This document shows positions 28,001-34,788 of a DNA stretch of 39,807 nt, piece after piece. This DNA is from CAYFJO01 sp964343305 (GTDB lineage: Bacteria > Planctomycetota > Planctomycetia > Pirellulales > Pirellulaceae). The stretch is taken from contig CAYFJO010000050.1 of the NCBI GenBank assembly GCA_964343305.1, forward strand, positions 1 through 39,807, read 5' to 3'. Below the pieces are notes generated by a model. The model was not told where the DNA came from. It saw nothing but the letters and a program-made list of their open reading frames with translations, and ran no database searches. A program made the position numbers and the translations under genes. Position 1 is the first letter of the stretch, and each line of letters begins with the position of its first letter.

Positions 28001-30667
28001 CAGATTCTCGTCGATCGACGGATTGATGGACGAAGTGATCGTCGGTGGATTATTGGCCGTCCCAAATTGCCGTGCGAACACACCGTCTGTATCTCCCGGA
28101 CCTTCGCCGCTCCACACAACGACAAAGTTGTTCAGATCGAGCATCGCCAAAGACGTCATGTGTTGGTTGTTGCTCGTCGTTTGGTTGATCAGAAACTCAC
28201 CGCCAATGGTTGATCCAGCAGAATCATACTTCTGGCCAAACACTCCGTCGCCGTCACCCGGTCCGTTCCCTTCCCAGACGACAATGAAGTTGCCGGCGTC
28301 GTCGATCGCAACGGACGGATGAGTCTGGTCGCCCAGAATTGTCGTGTTTGCAAGAAATTCGGGTGCGAGTGGTGTTCCCGTCGAATCGTACCGCCGAGCT
28401 TTGACGGTTTCTCCAATGATGTCTTCGCGCCACACGGCAACAAAGTCGCCGTCGGCATCCATAGCGACCGAACCGTTTCCGGCGGTTGCGTTGGCCGTAA
28501 TCGTAAACTGGCTGCCTTGTGGCGTACCCGTGTTGTCGTAGAGCCGGGCGTGGAAGCCGATCAGATCGTCCCATGTGACGACGAAGTTCCCGCTGTCATC
28601 CATTGACGCGGCAACGTCACGCTGGTTGTTGACCGAGAATAGATTATTGATCAAGAACTCTCCGCCTAGTGGAGTCCCGGCGGAGTCATACCGCTGGCCG
28701 TAGACTCCGTGACTGTCACCAACGCCGTTTCCTTCCCAGACGATGACGAAATCGCCGTCGGCGTCCATGGCGATCGAGGCATTGTATTGATCACCGTTCG
28801 TCGTAGTGGTGTTGACAAGGAACTCGCCGCTAAGCGGACTCCCAAACGCGTCATAACGTCGAGCATAGACGTTGCTTTCGGCTGGATTGTCACCGTCCTG
28901 TCCTTCGCTGGACCAGACCGCAACAAAGTTGCCGCTGTCGTCCGTGGCCACCGTCGCCCAGAGTTGCTGGTCACTGGTGGTTTGATTAATTAGAAACTCG
29001 CTACCTTGAGCGATCCCGTTCTTGTCAAATCGCTGACCATAAACACCCCAACGCGACCCGTCCTGGTTGTCGCTCGACCAAACGACTACATAGTCGCCAA
29101 TGTCAGCCATTGCCACGGCGCGATGGCTGCCCCGATTCCTGGCACTGCTTTCCTGAGTGTCACCTGTCGTGCCGTTGACCAGAAATTCGCCAGTAGTCGT
29201 GAGCGCTGCATTCGTGTTCGACGGTTGAATCGACACTCCACCGGCTGCCCATTTACGGGAGAGTGGAAGAGACCACGAAGTCACAACTGTGGGCGCACCT
29301 GATTCCGTTGTGCCACCACCTGTAGCTTTGTCTCGCCAAAGATCCCAGTGTTCCGTCTGCCCACCACCAGGGACGAGATCAATGTCGGCGTTATGGTCTA
29401 GCGCCAGAACGCCAAACACCACTTCGTCTGTCGCAGATGAAACGTTTGTAGACGGAGCAGTGGAGTCCCCCTCCGATGAAGAAAAACTCCTCAGGGCAGT
29501 CGCCTGATCGACACCGTTAAACGTCATCACACCGATTGTCGCACCGATGTGGTTCGTTCCCGAATAGTTCACAACAACGTCGTGCATGCCGGTATCAGGC
29601 GCAACGAGAGACCAGATTTCCACTCGTGAGCTAAGCGGGATGCTGTTATCTCTCGCCCCAACAAGGCTAAGGCTCGTGCCGTTGTATGTGACAGAGCTGA
29701 CACTATCGCCTTTGTCCTGTCCAAAGGAAATGCCAACGAGCATCAATCGATCACTTCCAGCCGTCGTGTGCGACACAGTATCGCTGCTTGCGAACGATGG
29801 GGTCGTGCCGGTCGAGGTTGCGTCGACAGTGACATTCAACAAGTGCACCCAGTTCCGTTGAAGATACTGGCTGAAGGCGACATCCGTCTCAATATTGCCA
29901 GTCGAAAACTCCAAGTCCCAATCGCCACCAAAAAATGCATGTCCGGTGTCGTCTACGCTGGCGGTCACATCCGCGCCGGTGAGTTCGCTGATCGACTCAA
30001 TCAAAAATTGACCACTTTCACTGCCGGCAAGGTCGCAGCCGTAAAATAACAAATCGGCATCATTGGCCAGCGAGTCGTCCCAGCCGACAATCTGACGGGA
30101 ATACACGGCAAGGTTCTCGATCCGCAACCAGTCGCTGCCCAGCCGCACCGCGCCGTCGGTGCCATGGGTCACAAAGTGGACGGCATCCAAATCGGTGTGT
30201 GTTGACAGGATATCGGTGATTTGCTCCACGCCGTCTTGAGTCGCGTCCAACAAATACACTTCGATGTCTCGATCGACGTCCTTGTTGTTCAGCAGGTCGT
30301 CGACCAACTGCTGGTAATCTGCGGCGGCGGTGTCGACGAACACGAGTTCACGTCGGAGAATCTGTTCATGCGGTTGATCGACGCTTTGATCGTCCACTGG
30401 CATGTTGACGCTTTGGGGTGTCATTGCGTCGTTGGCGGACGCCAGTTGGCCGACCGTTTCATTGAGGCTCAGATCCGTGCCGCCGTCGATCGGAACGGGC
30501 ATGGGCGCCGCACTCAGCATGACCCGGTCTTCGAGTTGAGCGAGGTCCAATGCGTGGCGAGTGGGCACCGGCGCGTAAGAACACTCAGGGCTCGAATGGG
30601 AGACATCGAGCCACTCACAAATCTTCCTGGCCGGACTTCGTAACCACTTCAACAAAACGGGCTGCAC
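22064..30667 (-). CDS. Giant surface protein B: LEPR-like motif, DUF4347, beta-propeller, cadherin-like and PKD domains, C-terminal membrane anchor
   Basis: 2867 residues from GTG 30667; an in-frame stop lies 11 codons upstream and no other start intervenes. Order: LEPR-like motif QLEDRVMLSAAP (44-55); DUF4347 (107-278) with H168 (FVTHGT) and C211 (LLFYGCDLA); a DRLMLVGISF module (280-482); about eight 50-residue GVYGQRYD repeats (488-870); cadherin-like domain (872-970); PKD-like domain (975-1052); NHL/Vgb-like propeller with repeated FGPDGNLYV (1053-1345); cadherin-like (1350-1448); a 290-residue module I do not recognise (1449-1741); cadherin-like; PKD-like (1843-1943); further cadherin-like repeats; tandem-95-like domain; Pro/Glu-rich linker; anchor at about 2789-2826 (GYVLWTIRGGYLLSSLL) and a strongly acidic C-terminal tail. 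Both ends match giant protein A while the middle differs. No classical signal peptide. Likely a surface adhesin or sensor, first gene of the cluster. Confidence 0.93.
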   Translation of the reverse strand: MQPVLLKWLRSPARKICEWLDVSHSSPECSYAPVPTRHALDLAQLEDRVMLSAAPMPVPIDGGTDLSLNETVGQLASANDAMTPQSVNMPVDDQSVDQPHEQILRRELVFVDTAAADYQQLVDDLLNNKDVDRDIEVYLLDATQDGVEQITDILSTHTDLDAVHFVTHGTDGAVRLGSDWLRIENLAVYSRQIVGWDDSLANDADLLFYGCDLAGSESGQFLIESISELTGADVTASVDDTGHAFFGGDWDLEFSTGNIETDVAFSQYLQRNWVHLLNVTVDATSTGTTPSFASSDTVSHTTAGSDRLMLVGISFGQDKGDSVSSVTYNGTSLSLVGARDNSIPLSSRVEIWSLVAPDTGMHDVVVNYSGTNHIGATIGVMTFNGVDQATALRSFSSSEGDSTAPSTNVSSATDEVVFGVLALDHNADIDLVPGGGQTEHWDLWRDKATGGGTTESGAPTVVTSWSLPLSRKWAAGGVSIQPSNTNAALTTTGEFLVNGTTGDTQESSARNRGSHRAVAMADIGDYVVVWSSDNQDGSRWGVYGQRFDKNGIAQGSEFLINQTTSDQQLWATVATDDSGNFVAVWSSEGQDGDNPAESNVYARRYDAFGSPLSGEFLVNTTTTNGDQYNASIAMDADGDFVIVWEGNGVGDSHGVYGQRYDSAGTPLGGEFLINNLFSVNNQRDVAASMDDSGNFVVTWDDLIGFHARLYDNTGTPQGSQFTITANATAGNGSVAMDADGDFVAVWREDIIGETVKARRYDSTGTPLAPEFLANTTILGDQTHPSVAIDDAGNFIVVWEGNGPGDGDGVFGQKYDSAGSTIGGEFLINQTTSNNQHMTSLAMLDLNNFVVVWSGEGPGDTDGVFARQFGTANNPPTITSSINPSIDENLTVIQTLTATDPEMDPIAFTITGGDDGGLFSINGSDELVFSAAPDFETPGDFDTDNTYEVEVTADDGNGGTDVQLISVSVTDVVTLTTTGAATVNDGGLYTLNLGVSDPGPDPITSWTINWGDGTIDTIAGNPPSTTHTYNGAGFTYNILASVTDDQGATFLQNELLVASSKNDRMLRYGTDGSFLQEFATADGIDYPVDPIIGPDGNLYVSGWNSDDVLRYDPTTGAFIDEFVTAGSGGLDKSAGLAFGPDGNLYVASNKTSEVLRFQGPGGASPGAFIDVFADVSPIAAGVEEPEGLIFGPDGDLYVSDFKLSAVYKFDGITGAPVLTAGHPLGEFVAPGSGGLNAGEDLVFGPDGNLYVANDNGDNVLRYNGTTGTFIDEFVVAGDGGLQFTQGLSFGPDGNFYVGSWGSDSVLRYQGLDGATPGAFIDAYVSAGSGGLDETEYFDFIPGHQVTVTAGNVAPTITSSISPYIAENTITVLTVTATDPEFDPITFSLTGGADQAKFSINPSDQLKFQIAPDFEAPTDADTNNVYEVEVTADDGNGGTDVRLISVTVTNGGDTLWMSTINNVSGSGAPGLDSWTQSEVLSFADPNLAFESPTTDGTFSSVIDIGSFGGTVDVDAIHYVSTNITVGSANSIDLFEGDLLLSTTTNESLTSTNSLSVDSGDVFVFRPDITGDYTSGTFILLLDDFGISADAISLVEKDTLVGDVTLQAGTFIFTHGGATMQKDIYHFTADDVGDSTTSGTNTILIDGSDIDIDSPIQGLELVEIGKTVGGALLVTGEILVTLGADDSSVGDNSIATLKHDVFVLNVTTTGELMTAATATLFLDGSDVGLNTSSEDPDALTFFAGNEPPMITSNLTPNIDENLTIAQTLTATDPDFDPITFNITGGADQVLFTINVSDELVFLAAPDFEAPADADTNNIYEIEVTADDGKGGQDIELISVTVNGVNETPTADASGGGPYFINEGDSLTLDGSASSDPESLPLTYEWDLDNDLIFGEVGEPTGVGPVVAWTTLQSFGISDDGTYFFNLRVTDDMVQTDIDSVSLTVNNVVPTITSNLTPSLDENLTVVQTLTANDPVDMVGFSITGGNDSGLFFINGSNELAFLVAPDFEAPGDSDTDNVYEVEVTADDGDGGMDVQLVGVTVMNINEIPTITSPSTANVAENTSFVMTVTSTDVDGGPPNYAINGGADGSMFNIVGATGDLSFNAAPDFELPTDANSDNVYEVDVMADDGNGGVTVQSINVTVTDKNEPPTVTLTNTTTSLTENTDTSSALKVADIQVTDDGLGINTLTLTGADAGLFEISGSELRIKAGTVLDFETNPTLGVTVNVDDAAIAGNPDDSGSLSITIINVNEPPTISLLNTTTTLPEDTNIATPLKVAGIQVTDDGTGTNTLSLHGADANLFEITGTELRIKSGTVLDFETNPVLDVTVNVDDSGIGGNPDDSNSLSITITDVNDAPTVSLLNTTSMLPEDTSTSSAIKVADVQVEDDALGMNVLSLAGANASKFEIVGGDLRIKAGTVLDHETNPVLDVTVRVDDATISGNPDDAETLSIAITDVNEVPTVTSISNQVVLEDGTTGPLMLTVGDFETAPGLLTVTGVSDDQTLVPDAHLILAGYGANRTITVTPTNNEFGGPATITVTVSDGGLQAHMTFTVDVIPVNDPPVAVREGFATPSDQTLAGNVLSNDEDVDNDPLSAILVADVSDGTLTFNADGSFTYTPDNNFLGIDAFTYKANDGTVDGNVTTVTIHVAPPLVPPPPPERPPSEGEESGGEEPPPESPPPVPETSPQTNNDPPPTRATNREAAENANVVINREQPVQETGFESRESFVDFGFIAKADQVEVRLTSLKATSDVTGQSYDVSLNDVSYVLTTQAMWNDFDELKQIVDTSADLSTIVAGSTVTVSSMLTAGYVLWTIRGGYLLSSLLANIPAWQLVNPLLVLDELFDEESDFDDDEDGDESQQEAKKVETMFDEE

Positions 30668-30982
30668 CTTTGAGTTGGGAGAATTCCAACCGATGGACTA
30701 TCGAAAGCCTAGTTTGCGTTTGGGCGAAATGGCTTCAATCCGAATGACGGGAGTCCGTCGGCGAGATTTGTTTTGCTCGGTTTTGCTCGGTTTTGACAGT
30801 TTTAACGGCCTTGCCCGTTATGCAGCCGCGGCGTGGCGAAATCGTGTAGCCAGGGGCGTCCCTCATTAGACGAGAGCACGATCCCCGAAACTACTGAATG
30901 AACGAGAGACTGAGTTTCTATCACTTTGCGCTGAGTTATATTACAAGCACAAGAAATTGTCATTCAACTCCTTAAGCTCGCG
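30668..30982. promoter_or_regulatory. Divergent intergenic region between giant protein B and the Ser/Thr kinase
   Basis: 315 bp without a credible gene. It must carry the promoters for both divergent genes. Visible features: a tandem TTTTGCTCGG repeat (30771-30790), a 6-bp hairpin TAACGG/CCGTTA (30803-30820), and an AT-rich TTATATTACA patch (30936-30945) about 40 bp before the kinase start that could be a -10 region. No ribosome-binding site is clear for either gene. Promoter positions are not certain. Confidence 0.4.
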
Positions 30983-33592
30983 ATGAGCCCAATGGATTTA
31001 ACTTGCCCCAGAGGTCACACGTGGTCGTTGTCGGAAAGTGAACGCGAGGCGAATTCCTTGATCGTCAGTTGCCCCGTGTGTCATTCGCATACATCGATCG
31101 ATCGGCTCGCCGATACGGCGCAATTTCCCGAAGATCTGGGCGGGCGACCAGAAAGCGCGCAGGACAGCTTTCCCGAAGTTCCTGGATTCGAGTTTGTCGA
31201 GATTCTCGGTGAAGGTGGCATGGGAATTGTCTACAAGTGTGAAGAGACGGAGCTCGGCAGGCCGGTTGCATTAAAAATGTTGGCGACGAACCGGTTGGCA
31301 TCTGCGGAAACGTTGCGACGGTTTCACAAAGAAGCCGAGTCCGTTGCCAAGCTGCAGCATCCCAACGTGGCACAGTTGTATCGCTATGGCGAAGCTAATC
31401 AGCGTCCGTATTTGGCGTTGGAGTTCGTTGATGGGGGTACGCTGTCGTCGTTGATTAATGGCCAGCCACAAGCGCCCAACGAAGCTGTGAAAATCGTGGA
31501 AACGCTTGCTAGCGCTGTCCAGCACTGCCACCAACATGGTGTTCTCCATCGTGACTTGAAACCCGACAATGTTCTGCTTTCGGAAAGCGGTCCGAAGATT
31601 ACGGATTTTGGCTTGGCGAAATTCATGGATGAGGATGCCGGGCCGACGCTGAGCGGCCAAATCATGGGAACGCCCAGCTATATGGCTCCCGAACAAGCCA
31701 GCGGCGTAACGAAACGATTTGGTCCGCCAGTCGATGTCTATGCACTCGGCGCAATCCTCTACGAACTGTTGACAGGCCGCGCGCCGTTTCGTGGCGTGGA
31801 CACGATACAAACGATTCAAATGGTCTTGGTCGAAGACCCAATTCCACCGCGCCGATTGCAGCCCGATGTGCCCCGCGATTTGGACACGATTTGTTTGAAG
31901 TGTCTGGAAAAGCAGCCTGAAAAACGATATACATCGGCCGCCGAGTTGGCCGACGATCTGGGGAGATTTCGCGAAGGGCGACCGATTGTCGCTCGACCGG
32001 TCGGCGTTCTCGAACGAATTGCGAAATGGGGTTGGCGCAGACCGGCCGCCGCTTCATTACTTTTGATGAGCATCGTGTCCGCGGTGGTCATTATCATTGG
32101 CAGTGCGGTTTATAACGCGCGTCTTCAATCCGAACTGGAACGTTCGGATCGATTGTTTGGCAACAGCCAGGACTTCTCGCGTTGGATCTTGTTTGACCAT
32201 CTCGACAGTATTGGCAAGCTGCGTGGCAGCGTCGAATCTCGAGAACAACTCGTCGAACAAGTTCTTACGCACCTTGACAAGATGTCGAAGGAGACATCGG
32301 ACGACTCGAAGCTTGCGGCGGAAGTGGCCATGGCATACGAGAGAGTTGCGGAAGTTCAGGGCGACCCGGACGCATACAACTTGGGCAGGGCAACGGACGC
32401 ACTTGCGAGCTACCGCATGGCACTGCGTCTGCGCGAGCAAGTTGCCATACAGAAACCAAATGATGTTCAAAGTCAGATCAACCTCATTTATTGCCAAGAG
32501 CGCATAGCAAAACTGCAACTTTCGTTAGGTATTGAACTTGATAAGGTGCGTCAGGCCTATAAGAAGGTGCTCAAGCAAATCGGCCAACTGCGCACCAAAT
32601 ATCCGGAGAACGAGCGCGTTTTCAATATGCATATCAAATCCAGGCAAGGCTTCGGCGACCTGCAGCAGGAAGAAGGTAAGTTCGATGAAGCGCTACATGA
32701 ACATCTTGCCATCCTTGATCAACTACAGCAATTCGCTCGCGAATCCGAGGAAAGCGACCAGACGACGCTGGCAATTGTTTTCGCACATAGCCGTGCTGGG
32801 AAACTTTGCGAGTTGTTGAACGACACGTCCGGAGCAATGAAGCATTTTGAAAGTTGCGTGAAGTTGGCCGAGCCGCTGGTTAAAAAGAACGAAGACAACA
32901 CGTTGTTCCAACGCGAGCTGTCTGTCGCCCTCTTCTCGCGTGGCGGCGTGTTGCTGGAGATGAATGATGTCGACGACGCAATGGCTGATTACGAGCGAGG
33001 AATTACAATTCGACGCGCGATCAGCGACGCGGACCCTCAGAATCTCAAGGCAAAAAGCGATTTGGGAATTGCCTTGGAGTGGCGAGGAATCGCGCGAATC
33101 GAAACGGGTGACGTCGAGCAAGCCATCGGCGACTTTGGAGAGTCGCTTGCGATCGCAGAAACTCTGGTCGAGGAAGATAAATCACACGCAGGAAATCGCC
33201 GTCAACTTTGGACGCGTCACGGGCATCTTGGCGGTGCGTACCTTCGATTCAAGATGTTTGACAAGGCTAAACACTACCTCGAGCAACAACTCAGCATCAC
33301 TCGCTCCCTGACTGCCGAACGCGGCGACCGCTTTCAGGAGTGGATTGGCATCGCCGAAGCTGAATTCGAATTGGCAAAACTGTTGTTCGCCCAAGGCTCG
33401 CCTGAATCGTTTGAGGGCGCGATCAACCAAAATGAAAATGCCATCCGTCACTGCCAAGCGTCGCTTGATGCGTTTGAATCAGCATCCAAAATCACGCAAC
33501 TAACGGATGACCAAGCGACGACGCGGGACAAAGTGAGTCAAGTCATTGAAGTGTTGAAGTCCGCCTTGGAAAAACTGCGGGCAACAGAATGA
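30983..33592 (+). CDS. Transmembrane Ser/Thr protein kinase with zinc ribbon and TPR-like C-terminal half
   Basis: 869 residues from ATG 30983 (a second ATG is three codons later). An N-terminal ribbon has CPRGH (8-12) and CPVCH (30-34). The kinase domain (about 70-335) has the full set: GEGGMGIVYK (76-85), VALK with K98, HRDLKPDN (189-196), DFG (208-210), YMAPEQASG and DVYALG, so it should be active. A single membrane helix lies at about 356-377. The C-terminal 490 residues are helical with degenerate TPR-type repeats (for example DVEQAIGDFGESLAIAETLV) and would lie outside the cytoplasm if the kinase is inside. Planctomycete genomes often pair such kinases with a sigma factor; here a broken sigma gene follows 112 bp downstream. 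The substrate is unknown; the sigma factor is a candidate. Confidence 0.94.
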   Translation: MSPMDLTCPRGHTWSLSESEREANSLIVSCPVCHSHTSIDRLADTAQFPEDLGGRPESAQDSFPEVPGFEFVEILGEGGMGIVYKCEETELGRPVALKMLATNRLASAETLRRFHKEAESVAKLQHPNVAQLYRYGEANQRPYLALEFVDGGTLSSLINGQPQAPNEAVKIVETLASAVQHCHQHGVLHRDLKPDNVLLSESGPKITDFGLAKFMDEDAGPTLSGQIMGTPSYMAPEQASGVTKRFGPPVDVYALGAILYELLTGRAPFRGVDTIQTIQMVLVEDPIPPRRLQPDVPRDLDTICLKCLEKQPEKRYTSAAELADDLGRFREGRPIVARPVGVLERIAKWGWRRPAAASLLLMSIVSAVVIIIGSAVYNARLQSELERSDRLFGNSQDFSRWILFDHLDSIGKLRGSVESREQLVEQVLTHLDKMSKETSDDSKLAAEVAMAYERVAEVQGDPDAYNLGRATDALASYRMALRLREQVAIQKPNDVQSQINLIYCQERIAKLQLSLGIELDKVRQAYKKVLKQIGQLRTKYPENERVFNMHIKSRQGFGDLQQEEGKFDEALHEHLAILDQLQQFARESEESDQTTLAIVFAHSRAGKLCELLNDTSGAMKHFESCVKLAEPLVKKNEDNTLFQRELSVALFSRGGVLLEMNDVDDAMADYERGITIRRAISDADPQNLKAKSDLGIALEWRGIARIETGDVEQAIGDFGESLAIAETLVEEDKSHAGNRRQLWTRHGHLGGAYLRFKMFDKAKHYLEQQLSITRSLTAERGDRFQEWIGIAEAEFELAKLLFAQGSPESFEGAINQNENAIRHCQASLDAFESASKITQLTDDQATTRDKVSQVIEVLKSALEKLRATE

Positions 33593-33704
33593 TCTTGGGC
33601 TAAGGAAAACGTCGTACAAAGCCGTTAGGTTTGTTTCGTCAAACTCATAAGCAACTTGTTGATTGCTCAGCATCGTAAATCAACTCACTTATTCCGGACC
33701 ACAC

Positions 33705-34453
33705 ATGTCAGCAGACGAATCGATCCTTTCATCGCGATTAGATCAGATCAATACTCGCTGGAGTTTGGTACGCCGAGCTCATGCGGCCTCGCCGGATTCG
33801 GTGGCTGACACACGAAACGCTTTGGTGTTGCGTTATTCAGCGGCCATCCGAAATTACATTGGGGCGATGCCCCGTAATGAAGAGGACTGACGAACTGGCT
33901 CAGGATGTCGTCGTACGCCTTTTGCGCGGCGATTCTGCAGGCGCGGACCCAGACCGTGGTCGTTTTCGTGATCTGCTCAAGGTTGCGGTCCGTAATATGG
34001 TTCGCAACTACTGGGATAAGAAACGTCGACGGAAATGTGTCGACTTTGACGTTTCGACACGCGAAGATTGGACTGACGGGGAATCCGGACCGTGGGAGTA
34101 CGCTTGGACGAAAACTGTGTTGAAAAATGTTTGGGCGAGACTCGGAGAATATGAGCAAGCTAACGCCGGCAGTAACGCGTTTACCCTATTGCGTTTTCGC
34201 GCTGATAATCCAGACGATAGCTCGGAAGAATTGGCCGCCAAACTGTCGAGTCAACTAGGTCGCACGATCCGCGCCGACTCGACGCGACAGCAACTCCGCC
34301 GCGCCCGCGTACGATTCGCAGAGATGTTGATTGACGAGCTTACAGACGGAATCGATAGTCCGAACGCAAATCAAATCGAAGAAGAACTCGTTTTACTTGG
34401 TTTGCTGGAATATGTTCGGGGGATCCTACCGCATGATTGGAAAAGCAAAATAA
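33705..34453 (+). pseudogene. ECF-like sigma-70 factor, frameshifted
   Basis: The first frame runs from ATG 33705 for 61 residues (RWSLVRRAHAASPDSV, ALVLRYSAAIRNYIGAM, RNEED) to TGA at 33888. The match continues at once in the +1 frame: DELAQDVVVRLLRGD, ADPDRGRFRDLLKVAVRNMV, NYWDKKRRRK, then a region-4-like part with TRQQLRRARVRFAEML and LEYVRGILPHDWKSK. The join NEED/DELAQD fits a lost GC (GACGCTGAC to GACTGAC) or one inserted base. Near the expected C-terminus the frame reads through: removing one A from the run at 34447-34450 would create a TAA at 34451-34453. As read, the second frame stays open to 34677 with about 75 unrelated residues. Two lesions suggest a decayed gene, but sequencing error or programmed frameshifting is possible. 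It belongs with the kinase upstream. Confidence 0.75.
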
Positions 34454-34788
34454 GTCGCGGGAGAGTACGGTTTAGCGATTGCTTTTGCAGATCACACACA
34501 TTGAACTGGTTACAATGTAAACCCAGTTTCCACCAGCACGCCGTTGAACGCCGGGTCTCGAAAGGCATCAACCCCGCTCACTTGGCTCCCATCTGCTGGG
34601 AACCCACTGCAAGACTGGTACGTGTTCCAAACTCGACCAGTATCGAATCGTGCACCCAGACATCGCCCTCAATCTGAAATCGATGGACTGTGCCACCTGA
34701 GGTCACGTCGACGGCGTTATTGATCGTTGAAACAAGGTGTTTCGCTGTTGCACCGCTGTACCGTGCCACAACCGAACAGCGCGCCCAC
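34454..34788. other. Convergent intergenic region between sigma remnant and inverse autotransporter
   Basis: 335 bp. The plus-strand sigma frame remains open to 34677 without family-like sequence. On the minus strand a 63-codon frame starting with GTG (34578-34769) reads plausibly (HRFQIEGDVWVHDSILVEFG) but I recognise no family, and it overlaps the sigma tail. No terminator hairpin with a T tract was found. Nothing here is firmly supported. Confidence 0.4.

Noticed and set aside
34578..34769. 63-residue minus-strand frame after the autotransporter
   Set aside because: Looks mildly coding but has no family, starts with GTG and overlaps the sigma tail; kept only as a note in the intergenic entry.
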